Source of the DNA: Marinilabiliaceae bacterium UBA5213
GTDB lineage: Bacteria > Bacteroidota > Bacteroidia > Bacteroidales > Marinilabiliaceae
Assembly: GCA_002412555.1 (NCBI GenBank)
Contig: DHVH01000241.1
Span: forward strand, 1-14,747
Reading direction: 5' to 3'
DNA: 14,747 nucleotides
Part shown: positions 1 to 6,785 of the stretch, one piece after another
Layout: each line of letters opens with the position of its first letter
Numbering within the stretch: the first letter of the stretch is position 1
The notes under the pieces: model-generated
Databases searched by the model: none
What the model was told of the DNA's origin: nothing
Seen by the model: the letters and a program-made list of their open reading frames with translations, nothing else
Made by a program: the position numbers and the translations under genes

Positions 1-292
1 TAAGGTTAACTATCAGCTGCTCTTCTCCTTCTTTCTCCAAAGTAGCAGCGAGGTAAGGCGTTCCCAAAAAAGCTTTGGCAGCAGCAGTTATGCGCTGATT
101 AAAAGGCACCACTGTGTCCATCGGCTCCAACACCTCTTTCATCACCTCATCAAAAAACGAAGAATCAGCAGCTGAGGCCACAAACTCATGCTGCAACAGT
201 TTTTTACCAGCCTCATCCACCTTTCCGGAAGAAGCCTTTCCCTGACAAGCAACTAAAAACATCAACGGCAGTAATAGAATTAATCGATTCAT
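1..292 (-). CDS. DUF1460-type lipoprotein, N-terminal part (cut by window edge)
   Basis: The minus strand is open from ATG at 292-290 to the left edge, giving 97 residues of an incomplete protein. It begins with a lipoprotein signal: MNRLI, a hydrophobic stretch, then the lipobox LVAC with the lipidated cysteine at residue 16. It is therefore probably anchored in the outer or inner membrane facing the periplasm. The last visible part (ITAAAKAFLGTPY, TLEKEGEEQLIVNL) resembles the start of DUF1460 proteins, an NlpC/P60-like cysteine hydrolase family common in Bacteroidota and thought to act on cell-wall peptides. The catalytic Cys and His would lie beyond the edge, so activity cannot be judged. 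It is divergent from the carboxylase gene at 695 and need not share its function. The lipoprotein call is strong; the family call is moderate. Confidence 0.72.
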   Translation of the reverse strand, partial: MNRLILLLPLMFLVACQGKASSGKVDEAGKKLLQHEFVASAADSSFFDEVMKEVLEPMDTVVPFNQRITAAAKAFLGTPYLAATLEKEGEEQLIVNL

Positions 293-350
293 AACATAGA
301 TGGGTTTATGTTTCTGCAATTTACGTATTTTTTGTCAAAGAATTTTCTCA

Positions 351-391
351 AATTGACACGAATTGAAATTCGACGGAGTCAATCGAAGATC
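351..391 (+). repeat. Copy A of a 41-bp dispersed repeat (inverted partner at 6713-6753)
   Basis: The element begins AATTGACACGAATTG and ends CAATCGAAGATC. Read on the minus strand, 6713-6753 matches it at 40 of 41 positions; the difference is T370. The part ACGGAGTCAAT is followed about 20 bp later by a similar ACGGAGTTAAT, which suggests an older short duplication inside the element. Confidence 0.9.
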
Positions 392-431
392 AACGGAGTT
401 AATTGGGAATAGACTGATTCACTTGAAGATA

Positions 432-452
432 GGCGTAGTTTAAAACTACGCC
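432..452. repeat. Palindrome of the GCGTAGTTT/AAACTACGC family, copy 1
   Basis: GGCGTAGTTT (432-441) and AAACTACGCC (443-452) are perfect 10-bp inverted repeats around one base, so RNA or single-stranded DNA here would fold into a tight hairpin. Related copies lie at 2516-2536, 2548-2564 and 6786-6804, always between genes. Confidence 0.9.
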
Positions 453-495
453 CATCCTAAGATTTTAGGTCCACAGGATTTTGAGCGGAGCGAAA

Positions 496-510
496 TCCCG
501 CATGGCGGGA
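496..510. repeat. TCCCGC-ATG-GCGGGA hairpin
   Basis: A perfect 6-bp stem (496-501 with 505-510) and 3-base loop, preceded by GAGCGGAGCGAAA. It belongs to the same family as the hairpins at 2302-2388 and 2489-2506, which have the same preceding GnGCGGAA-like string. Confidence 0.85.
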
Positions 511-592
511 GCACAGATGCGCACTGATTTTTTTTATTTCCACCCTATCACCCTAACATTCTATCAACCATCAACCCTTCCAACTCTATCCT

Positions 593-619
593 CCCTTCCC
601 ATCCTTCCCACCCTTTCCC
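593..619 (-). other. G-quadruplex motif in the G-rich complement of the pyrimidine tract
   Basis: The plus strand has five CCC runs at 593-595, 598-600, 607-609, 611-613 and 617-619, so the minus strand has five GGG runs separated by 3, 1, 6 and 2 bases. This satisfies the usual four-run G-quadruplex pattern. It lies about 75 bp before the carboxylase start, on the strand that would be template for that gene. Confidence 0.7.
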
Positions 620-694
620 ACCAAATAATCGTCCCTCCCCCTAAACCTTTCTTTTAAATATCGGTTTAAGAGAGAAAAGGTTTAACTTTATAGC

Positions 695-2302
695 ATGTCA
701 AGTTCAACAAAAAATATAAATGGACAGTCAGATGTTCAAAAATCCAGGCTTGAAACCAACCAGCATCTGGCCGACGAATTGCTTCAAAAATTGAGGCAGG
801 TAGCACTTGGAGGTCCCCAAAAGATGCGCGAAAAGCACACCTCCAGAGGCAAGTTGTTGGTGCACGATCGCATCAACCGACTGATAGATACCGGCACGCC
901 ATTTTTAGAGCTATCGCCCCTGGCGGCGAGCGGCCAACACCATGATGGATTTCCATCGGCAGGCATTGTCACAGGCATCGGACTCATCAACGGCCGGGAA
1001 GTGATGATTGTGGCCAACGATGCCACCGTTAAAGGTGGTACATATATTCACGAAACCATAAAAAAACATCTGAGGGCTCAGGAAATCGCCGAAGAAAATC
1101 GACTACCCTGCGTTTATCTGGTGGATTCAGGGGGCATTTTTCTACCTGAGCAAGCCAGTGTCTTTCCCGATAAAGATGACTTTGGCCGCATATTCTTCAA
1201 TCAGGCACGCATGTCGGCCGCAGGCATTCCCCAAATAGCTATAGTAATGGGCTCATGCACTGCAGGAGGCGCTTACATACCGGCCATGAGTGATGAAACC
1301 ATTATTGTGCGCAATCAGGGGACCATTTTTCTGGCGGGACCGCCGCTGGTAAAAGCCGCCACCGGTGAAGAAGTGACCGCCGAAGAACTGGGAGGCGCAG
1401 AGGTGCATACCTCCATTTCAGGCGTGGCCGATCACCTGGCCGAAGATGACGAGCACGCGCTGGAAATTTGTCGGGACATCTTCAAAAACCTGCCGCGGGC
1501 ACCCAAACAGTTGCTCGACCGGATAAACACCATTCCCCCTATTCGCCCTGCAGAAGAACTCTATGAGCTAATTCCCACACAGGGACAACCATGGCCCGAT
1601 GTACGGGAAATCATTCTGAGGATAGTGGACGGCGGGCCATTTCAGGAATTTAAAAAGAATTACGGCAACACACTGGTGACTGGCTTTGCCAGAATCCATG
1701 GCTATCAGGTTGGTATCCTGGCCAATAATGGCATTCTGTTTTCACAATCGGCACTGAAAGGCACCCACTTTATTGAGTTGTGCAATGCTCGGGGCATCCC
1801 CATGGTGTTTTTGCAAAACATCACCGGTTTTATGGTGGGCAAAGAGTATGAACAGGGCGGCATTGCTAAGGATGGTGCCAAAATGGTCCATGCACTGGCC
1901 AATGCGTCGGTGCCCTTTTTCACGGTACTGATAGGTGGCTCATACGGGGCTGGCAATTATGCTATGGGTGGCAGGGCTTACAATCCCCGCTTACTGTTTA
2001 TGTGGCCCAATGCACGGATTTCTGTGATGGGGGCACGACAGGCAGCTCAGGTCTTAATGGCCCTCAAACAGGACCAGGCCACCGCCAAAGGTGGTGAGGT
2101 AGATGATGCGGAACTGAAAAAAATTGAATCCTCCATTTTTGAAAAATATGAGCAAGAAGGCTCCCCATGGTACAGCACCTCACGACTTTGGGACGATGGC
2201 ATCATCGATCCCATGCACACCCGTGATATTCTGGCCCTTGCGATTGAAACATCGCTTAACGCGCCGTTTAAGGAGCCGAAGTATGGGGTTTTTAGGATGT
2301 GA
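695..2302 (+). CDS. liuB: 3-methylcrotonyl-CoA carboxylase, beta (carboxyltransferase) subunit
   Basis: A 535-residue biotin-dependent carboxyltransferase subunit that moves the carboxyl group from carboxybiotin onto 3-methylcrotonyl-CoA, giving 3-methylglutaconyl-CoA in cytoplasmic leucine breakdown. Two crotonase-like halves are visible. The N half has GGTYIHETIKKHLRAQEIA at 114-132, GSCTAGGAYIPAMSDE at 186-201 and GPPLVKAATGE at 215-225. The C half has NITGFMVG at 375-382 and GGSYGAGNYAMGGRAYNPR at 414-432. The AMSDE and GPPLVKAATGE blocks favour the methylcrotonyl branch over propionyl-CoA carboxylase. Length is normal. The ATG follows a purine-rich AGAGAGAAAAGG about 13 bp upstream. The biotin-bearing alpha subunit follows two genes later, which supports the call. 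The substrate is inferred from motifs and context; geranyl-CoA carboxylase is the main alternative. Confidence 0.93.
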   Translation: MSSSTKNINGQSDVQKSRLETNQHLADELLQKLRQVALGGPQKMREKHTSRGKLLVHDRINRLIDTGTPFLELSPLAASGQHHDGFPSAGIVTGIGLINGREVMIVANDATVKGGTYIHETIKKHLRAQEIAEENRLPCVYLVDSGGIFLPEQASVFPDKDDFGRIFFNQARMSAAGIPQIAIVMGSCTAGGAYIPAMSDETIIVRNQGTIFLAGPPLVKAATGEEVTAEELGGAEVHTSISGVADHLAEDDEHALEICRDIFKNLPRAPKQLLDRINTIPPIRPAEELYELIPTQGQPWPDVREIILRIVDGGPFQEFKKNYGNTLVTGFARIHGYQVGILANNGILFSQSALKGTHFIELCNARGIPMVFLQNITGFMVGKEYEQGGIAKDGAKMVHALANASVPFFTVLIGGSYGAGNYAMGGRAYNPRLLFMWPNARISVMGARQAAQVLMALKQDQATAKGGEVDDAELKKIESSIFEKYEQEGSPWYSTSRLWDDGIIDPMHTRDILALAIETSLNAPFKEPKYGVFRM

Positions 2303-2388
2303 AGCCGAGCGGAATCCCGCAAGGCGGGATAAGCCGTGCGGAATCCCGCTATGCGGGATAAGCCGTGCGGAATCCCGCAAGGCGAGAC
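2302..2388 (+). repeat. Three tandem 29-bp units, each with an ATCCCGC/GCGGGAT hairpin
   Basis: Units are 2302-2330, 2331-2359 and 2360-2388, each starting AAGCCG and sharing GCGGAATCCCGC. In units 1 and 2 the stems are perfect 7-bp inverted repeats (2314-2320 with 2324-2330; 2343-2349 with 2353-2359) around AAG and TAT loops. Unit 3 has two mismatches in its right arm (GCGAGAC). The first base overlaps the stop codon of the carboxylase beta gene. Confidence 0.9.
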
Positions 2389-2418
2389 AAACGTAACAGG
2401 AGTTGTAGCGAAGTGAAA

Positions 2419-2433
2419 TACCGAAAATCGGTA
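2419..2433. repeat. TACCGA-AAA-TCGGTA hairpin
   Basis: A perfect 6-bp inverted repeat with a 3-base loop, followed at once by a weaker one (CCCGC/GTGGG with a G-T pair, 2434-2446). The preceding GCGAAGTGAAA resembles the GCGGAA string ahead of the neighbouring hairpins. Confidence 0.8.
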
Positions 2434-2488
2434 CCCGCGAAGTGGGATTATTAGGTCAAGGGGCAAAAAAAGGGGTGTGCGAAACGGA

Positions 2489-2506
2489 ATCCCGGTGTAT
2501 CGGGAT
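2489..2506. repeat. ATCCCG-GTGTAT-CGGGAT hairpin
   Basis: A perfect 6-bp stem with a 6-base loop, preceded by GCGAAACGGA. It is a variant of the tandem-unit hairpin with a shorter stem and a different loop. Confidence 0.85.
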
Positions 2507-2515
2507 AGAAAGGAC

Positions 2516-2564
2516 AGCGTAGTTACAAAGTACGCTGAGCATAGCGACGTAGTTAGAAACTACG
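2516..2564. repeat. Two adjacent palindromes of the GCGTAGTTT family (copies 2 and 3)
   Basis: Copy 2 pairs AGCGTA (2516-2521) with TACGCT (2531-2536). Copy 3 pairs CGTAGTT (2548-2554) with AACTACG (2558-2564) around AGA. Both are less perfect than copy 1 at 432-452 but clearly the same design. The hydratase start lies 41 bp beyond. Confidence 0.85.
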
Positions 2565-2605
2565 CCGGGCTTCAGATAAAGTAAAAATGGTGTAATCCGA
2601 GAAAT

Positions 2606-3394
2606 ATGACACTTATTAAGAAATTTGGTGAAGGGGTTTGTTATTTAAAATTGAATCGGCCCGAAAAGCGCAATGCCCTGAATAAGGGCATGGTGGTTGA
2701 TTTGATCCGTTTTTTTGAGGAGACAGGCCAAACCAGTCAGTTCAAAGTTCTTGTGATCAGTGGCAGTGGCGATTTTTTCTGTGCCGGGGCAGATCTGGAA
2801 TGGATGAAGGAGGGTGCCAGCCAATCAATGGACGAGAACCTGGAGGATGCCCGACTCTTTAATCGTTTGTACGAGAAAATGGACAACTACCCCAAACCCA
2901 TCATTCTAAGGGTGGATAAGGGCGCTTACGGCGGCGCTCTGGGGCTAATTGCTTGTGCCGATATTGTGACCACTACCCCATCAGCTCAATTTCTCTTCAG
3001 TGAAGTGCAACTGGGACTCATTCCGGCCACGATAGCCCCCTATATCGTTAAGCGCATCGGACTGCCCCTGGCCAAACAACTCATGCTCATGGCCAGTAAA
3101 TTTTCGGGCACCGAAGCCCACCATTTCCAATTGGTCTCGTACCTCTTTCCTGAAGAAAGCTTATCGGTCAAGACCCGCGAGCTGGCCACCAAAATGGCCA
3201 AAAACAGTCCCTCAGCCCTACGACTGACCAAGGGACTGGTGAACCGATTGGGGAATTCCATTGTTCCTATTACCGAAGAAGTACAAGAGCATTGTGCCCG
3301 ACTGATAGCCGAGGCACGGAAGTCGGAGGACGGACAGGAGGGTGTGAGTGCTTTCTTCGAAAAACGCAAAGCCAATTGGAATGACAAACAATAA
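2606..3394 (+). CDS. liuC: Methylglutaconyl-CoA hydratase-like enoyl-CoA hydratase
   Basis: A 262-residue crotonase-family enzyme, predicted to hydrate 3-methylglutaconyl-CoA to HMG-CoA, the step after the carboxylase. Evidence: LNRPEKRNALN near the N-terminus (16-26), FCAGADLEWM at 58-67 (the ADLxWM form is typical of methylglutaconyl-CoA hydratases), AYGGALGLIACADI at 107-120 and FSEVQLGLIPA at 131-141. Glu133 aligns with the catalytic Glu164 of rat enoyl-CoA hydratase. The other catalytic Glu (rat Glu144) aligns with Gly113, an oddity treated in the findings. Its last 14 bp overlap the start of the carboxylase alpha gene, so the two are probably translationally coupled. Length is normal. 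Context makes the leucine-pathway role likely; a different hydratase or isomerase activity is not excluded. Confidence 0.85.
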   Translation: MTLIKKFGEGVCYLKLNRPEKRNALNKGMVVDLIRFFEETGQTSQFKVLVISGSGDFFCAGADLEWMKEGASQSMDENLEDARLFNRLYEKMDNYPKPIILRVDKGAYGGALGLIACADIVTTTPSAQFLFSEVQLGLIPATIAPYIVKRIGLPLAKQLMLMASKFSGTEAHHFQLVSYLFPEESLSVKTRELATKMAKNSPSALRLTKGLVNRLGNSIVPITEEVQEHCARLIAEARKSEDGQEGVSAFFEKRKANWNDKQ

Positions 3395-5348
3395 GATACC
3401 CTATCGCCCCATTAAGCGATTACTAATATCAAATAGAGGAGAAATAGCTGTTCGCATACACCGAACAGCGCAGAAGATGGGAATTACCACCATTGGACTG
3501 GTCACTCATGCCGAACCCGACACAGTGGCCGATGAGCAAGCGTTTATCAAGGGATCATCTTTGGTCGAGACCTACCTGAATGCTGATGCCATCATCTCTT
3601 TGGCTCTGCGCCACGGCGCTGATGCCATCCATCCCGGCTATGGCTTCTTGTCGGAAAACGGCCGCTTCGCCGAGAAAGTGGTTCAGGCCGGACTGCTATT
3701 CGTTGGTCCCTCCCCTGCTGCCATCGACCAAATGGGTCATAAAATAACCGCCCGGCAAATTGCCGCCAGCCACAATGTGCCCATCACCCAATCCATGCAA
3801 GGATCTATAGAAGAACTGCTGGCCAAAAGCACACTGCTGCCCTATCCACTTCTCATTAAAGCCGCAGCCGGTGGTGGTGGCAAGGGGATGGTCAAAATCA
3901 ACCACCCGGATGAGCTGGTGGAAAAATTGCCGCAGACCGTTCGTGAGGCAACCAATTACTTTGGCGACGGCACTATTTACGTTGAACAGTATATTGAAAA
4001 TCCCCACCACATAGAAGTGCAGATATTGGGTGATCAGCACGGCCACATTGTACATCTCTTTGAGAGAGAATGCAGTATACAGCGCCGCTATCAAAAAATC
4101 ATTGAAGAAGCACCCAGTGTAAACATCACTCCCGGGAAGCGGGACGTGCTGACACGAGATGCCCTCCGGCTTTGTCAAGCCATTGGTTATTACAATGCCG
4201 GAACAGTAGAGTTTCTATTGGATGATGCCGGTAACCACTACTTTTTAGAGATGAACACCCGACTGCAGGTAGAGCACCCGGTCACCGAAAGCATTACCGG
4301 ACTGGATATTGTTGAACTTCAGCTCAACATTGCCATGGGCTTGCCGCTTCCTTTTAGTCAGGCCGACCTCTCCATAAAAGGCCATGCCATTGAAAGTCGC
4401 ATTTATGCCGAAGACCCACTCAATGGCTTTAGACCGGCACCGGGTCGTGTAGCCCACGTTCAGTGGCCATCCGCCTCCATTGCGCGGACCGACACCTGGT
4501 TCAACCAGGCTGTCGACCTACAGCCAGATTTTGACCCAATGATGGCCAAAATTATCACCCACGCCCCTACCCGGGCAGGTGCTATCGCAAAACAAATAAA
4601 GGCTTTAGAACAAACGCAACTGACCGGCAGTATCAACAACATCCATTATCTGACCACCGTCTATAACAGTAAAGATTTTTTAAACGGAAACACTACCACC
4701 GGGTTTTGTGAGCGACACAATTACCAGTCTGACCTCCTCATCCATCCCGAAGTCATTGCTGTGGCTGCACTTTTACACAGCTTATTGCACAAGAAACAAG
4801 GAGATTCTGTCTGGCAAAACGTGGGCTATTGGCGCGCTGCACAGTCAACGGATCTGGTTGTCAACAGTGAGCCTTTCCACATTGACTGGCAGACAAGCGG
4901 CCAATCCATCCACATCCTCATCAACAATAAAAACCGTTATTCCATTGATGATGCCCGACTGAAATCATCGCAATTATTTTTTTCAGTGGCGGGCGAACCA
5001 TTTGTCCTCTCTTGGGTTTTTATAGCGGGTGATCACTTAATTCTGGAGAGCCGACCGCAGGTATGGACCATACATCCAGTGGGGGTTAACCGTGGCAGTC
5101 GCACCAACGACAAGACCAACCACAGCGCCACTCAAATCAAAGCACCCATCCCGGGAAAAATTATCGAAGTGATGGTACAGCCGGGCGACTTGATCAAAGC
5201 CGGTGACTCTTTGGTTATTTTGGAAGCCATGAAAATGGAAAACCACCTGAATGCCCTTCATGGAGGCAGAGTCACCAAAGTGCTAACCTCAGTGGGTCAA
5301 CAAGTTAAGGCCAACGAAATTTTAATAGATATTGAAAACAGTAATTGA
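3381..5348 (+). CDS. liuD: 3-methylcrotonyl-CoA carboxylase, alpha subunit (biotin carboxylase + biotin carrier)
   Basis: A 655-residue subunit that carboxylates its own biotin using ATP and bicarbonate and passes the carboxyl group to the beta subunit. Domain order: biotin carboxylase N domain (about 11-120, LLISNRGEIAVRI), ATP-grasp with glycine-rich AAAGGGGKGM (161-170), FERECSIQRRYQK (227-239) and EMNTRLQVEHPVTE (290-303, with the catalytic Arg294), the biotin carboxylase C domain to about 450, a linker domain, then the biotinyl domain with EAMKMEN and biotin-accepting Lys618. I chose ATG 3381 because the protein then begins just before the conserved RLLISNRGEIA. It overlaps the hydratase by 14 bp; an in-frame ATG at 3348 would add 11 residues with no family match. 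Co-location with the beta subunit and hydratase supports the substrate. Confidence 0.93.
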   Translation: MTNNKIPYRPIKRLLISNRGEIAVRIHRTAQKMGITTIGLVTHAEPDTVADEQAFIKGSSLVETYLNADAIISLALRHGADAIHPGYGFLSENGRFAEKVVQAGLLFVGPSPAAIDQMGHKITARQIAASHNVPITQSMQGSIEELLAKSTLLPYPLLIKAAAGGGGKGMVKINHPDELVEKLPQTVREATNYFGDGTIYVEQYIENPHHIEVQILGDQHGHIVHLFERECSIQRRYQKIIEEAPSVNITPGKRDVLTRDALRLCQAIGYYNAGTVEFLLDDAGNHYFLEMNTRLQVEHPVTESITGLDIVELQLNIAMGLPLPFSQADLSIKGHAIESRIYAEDPLNGFRPAPGRVAHVQWPSASIARTDTWFNQAVDLQPDFDPMMAKIITHAPTRAGAIAKQIKALEQTQLTGSINNIHYLTTVYNSKDFLNGNTTTGFCERHNYQSDLLIHPEVIAVAALLHSLLHKKQGDSVWQNVGYWRAAQSTDLVVNSEPFHIDWQTSGQSIHILINNKNRYSIDDARLKSSQLFFSVAGEPFVLSWVFIAGDHLILESRPQVWTIHPVGVNRGSRTNDKTNHSATQIKAPIPGKIIEVMVQPGDLIKAGDSLVILEAMKMENHLNALHGGRVTKVLTSVGQQVKANEILIDIENSN

Positions 5349-5360
5349 ACCAATCCCTAT

Positions 5361-5416
5361 TGACCTAACAACCTATTGACCTAATGACCTAACAACCCAA
5401 TGACCTAACAACTTAA
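5361..5416 (+). repeat. TGACCTAACAAC tandem repeat
   Basis: Units are TGACCTAACAACCTAT (5361-5376), a half unit TGACCTAA (5377-5384), TGACCTAACAACCCAA (5385-5400) and TGACCTAACAACTTAA (5401-5416). The array fills most of the 84-bp gap between the carboxylase alpha gene and the dehydrogenase and ends 16 bp before the latter's ATG. It has stops in every plus-strand frame and no hairpin. Confidence 0.9.
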
Positions 5417-5432
5417 ACTAGAAGTAAACCAT

Positions 5433-6578
5433 ATGAACCCCTTTTTAAACGAGAAGCACGAAGCACTGAGGAGCGAGATCAGAAAATTTGCAGAAAAAGT
5501 TATTGCACCGGAAGCGGCCCGATTGGACGAGGAAGAAGCCTTTTCGGTAGAACTCACCAAAAAAATGGGGGATGCCGGCCTATTTGGTATAAATATACCG
5601 CAACAGTATGGCGGGAAGGGACTCGACACCCTTTCGTACATCATAGCCGTTGAAGAATTGTCGCGCGTGGACAGCTCTCAGGCCGCAACCGTGGTAGCAC
5701 ACAACAGTCTGGGCCTAGTGCCCATTCTAGACTACGGCACCCAGGAACAAAAAGATAAATACCTTCCGCAGCTGACTTCAGGCGAGCATCTTTGGGCTTT
5801 TGGACTTACTGAAGAAAATGCCGGTTCTGATGCCCGGGGCACCGAAACAACTGCAGTGCGGGAAGGCAACCAGTGGGTCATCAACGGTTCCAAGCGTTAC
5901 ATTACCAACGCTTCTACCCCTGTTACACTAGGCGTAACCCTGCAGGTGATGACGCAAACCGATAACGGCCAGCCCAAACTTACCACCCTGCTGGTAGAAA
6001 AAGGGACATCCGGTTTCAAAACCCAGCGCATGCTCGGTAAAATGATGTGGCGCGCGGCCGATACAGCCCGTATTTATCTGAAGGACTGTCGCGTCCCCCT
6101 CTCCAATCTGCTGGGCGAAGAGGGACAGGGTGCCCGTTATATGCTCAAGACTCTGGATGGCGGTCGCCTCTCAGTGGCAGCCATGGGACTGGGATTGGCG
6201 CAGGGCGCCTTTGAAATGGCGGTGAAGCATGCCGGAGAAAGAAAGCAATTCGGCAAACCCATCGGTCGCAACCAGGCCATTAGCTTTAAGTTGGCCGACA
6301 TGGACATGAAACTGGAACTGGCACGCAACACCCTATACAAAGCCTGCTGGCTTAAAGATAACGGGCAAACTTATTCCCGTGAAGCGGCCATTGCTAAGCT
6401 GTATACCTCTGAGATTGCCCGTGAGGTGGCCGATGAGGCTGTTCAGATTTTTGGTGGCTCTGGTCTCTTTAAGGACAACCCCATTGAGCGTTTCTACCGG
6501 GATCAGCGGCTGCTGCAAATTGGTGAAGGCACCTCTGAAATCCTGAGGCTGGTGATTTCGAGGGGATTGGGAGTGTGA
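5433..6578 (+). CDS. Short/branched-chain acyl-CoA dehydrogenase (leucine cluster)
   Basis: A 381-residue FAD-dependent acyl-CoA dehydrogenase that introduces a 2,3 double bond into a short acyl-CoA and hands electrons to electron-transfer flavoprotein. Visible: an N-terminal helical domain (about 1-115), the beta domain with FGLTEENAGSDARGTETTA (123-141) and INGSKRYITNA (150-160), and the C-terminal helical domain with ERKQFGKPIGRNQA (269-282), QIFGGSGLFKDNPIERFYRDQR (split: QIFGGSG at 338-344, ERFYRD at 352-357) and IGEGTSEILR (363-372). Context predicts isovaleryl-CoA as substrate. However, the catalytic base appears to be Glu365, as in butyryl-, medium-chain and short/branched-chain enzymes, and not the helix-G Glu of isovaleryl-CoA dehydrogenase, where Gly244 stands here. 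I therefore leave the substrate open. ATG at 5433 gives a normal length. Confidence 0.88.
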   Translation: MNPFLNEKHEALRSEIRKFAEKVIAPEAARLDEEEAFSVELTKKMGDAGLFGINIPQQYGGKGLDTLSYIIAVEELSRVDSSQAATVVAHNSLGLVPILDYGTQEQKDKYLPQLTSGEHLWAFGLTEENAGSDARGTETTAVREGNQWVINGSKRYITNASTPVTLGVTLQVMTQTDNGQPKLTTLLVEKGTSGFKTQRMLGKMMWRAADTARIYLKDCRVPLSNLLGEEGQGARYMLKTLDGGRLSVAAMGLGLAQGAFEMAVKHAGERKQFGKPIGRNQAISFKLADMDMKLELARNTLYKACWLKDNGQTYSREAAIAKLYTSEIAREVADEAVQIFGGSGLFKDNPIERFYRDQRLLQIGEGTSEILRLVISRGLGV

Positions 6579-6581
6579 GAA

Positions 6582-6621
6582 GGGTTTGAAGGGTAGAAAG
6601 GGGAAGTTGGGTAGAACGGGG
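6582..6621 (+). other. G-quadruplex motif just after the dehydrogenase stop
   Basis: Runs of G at 6582-6584, 6591-6593, 6600-6603, 6609-6611 and 6618-6621 are separated by 6, 6, 5 and 6 bases, meeting the four-run G-quadruplex rule. It would lie in the 3' part of the transcript of the leucine cluster. Confidence 0.65.
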
Positions 6622-6665
6622 AAAATGGATTGAGGGTTGGAAGGGTTAAGGGTTTATAGTTAAAA

Positions 6666-6693
6666 AATCTGCGTTAATCTGTTTAATCTGTGG
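6666..6693 (+). repeat. AATCTG triplet repeat
   Basis: Three consecutive units, AATCTGCGTT, AATCTGTTT and AATCTGTGG. From memory, similar strings occur often between genes in Bacteroidota genomes. A looser likeness is seen at 11499-11520 (TTCTGCGTTAACACTGAATC). Confidence 0.7.
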
Positions 6694-6712
6694 ACAAAAA
6701 AATAATTGTATC

Positions 6713-6753
6713 GATCTTCGATTGACTCCGTCGATTTTCAATTCGTGTCAATT
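6713..6753 (-). repeat. Copy B of the 41-bp dispersed repeat (inverted partner of 351-391)
   Basis: Reads in reverse complement as the element at 351-391 with one mismatch in 41 bases. The two copies are 6.3 kb apart and face each other across the whole leucine cluster. Confidence 0.9.
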
Positions 6754-6785
6754 CGCGAAATTTAGCTGACCAAAATCCAAGCTGG

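Larger units (their letters stand above)
293..694. other. Divergent intergenic spacer, repeat-rich
   Basis: This 402-bp stretch between two divergent genes holds no credible ORF. From left to right it contains a 41-bp element (351-391) recurring inverted at 6713-6753, a near-perfect palindrome (432-452), a TCCCGC/GCGGGA hairpin (496-510), and a strongly pyrimidine-rich tract (about 538-652) whose complement has a G-quadruplex pattern. I looked for the Bacteroidota promoter TTTG plus TAnnTTTG upstream of both genes and found no full match. Confidence 0.8.
2303..2605. other. Intergenic hairpin array within the leucine cluster
   Basis: These 303 bp separate the carboxylase beta gene from the hydratase, whereas the next junction is an overlap. 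The stretch has no convincing gene; frames read through it only because the repeats lack stops. It contains three tandem 29-bp units (2302-2388), then hairpins at 2419-2433, 2434-2446 (weak), 2489-2506, 2516-2536 and 2548-2564. No clear terminator with a T-run follows any of them, so read-through is plausible but unproven. Confidence 0.8.

Noticed and set aside
2302..2388. Possible CRISPR array (three 29-bp repeats)
   Set aside because: The units are directly tandem with no spacers, each is mostly one hairpin, and no cas gene is in the window.
2047..2466. 139-residue minus-strand reading frame over the carboxylase end and hairpin array
   Set aside because: Its sequence is antisense to a well-conserved gene and then repeat-encoded (CGIPHGLSR-like strings), so it is a shadow of the repeats.
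3696..4178. 160-residue minus-strand reading frame inside the carboxylase alpha gene
   Set aside because: It is antisense to conserved ATP-grasp coding sequence and has no recognisable motif.
5433..6578. Naming the dehydrogenase isovaleryl-CoA dehydrogenase from context
   Set aside because: The catalytic glutamate pattern is that of other short-chain dehydrogenases, so only the broader name is supported.
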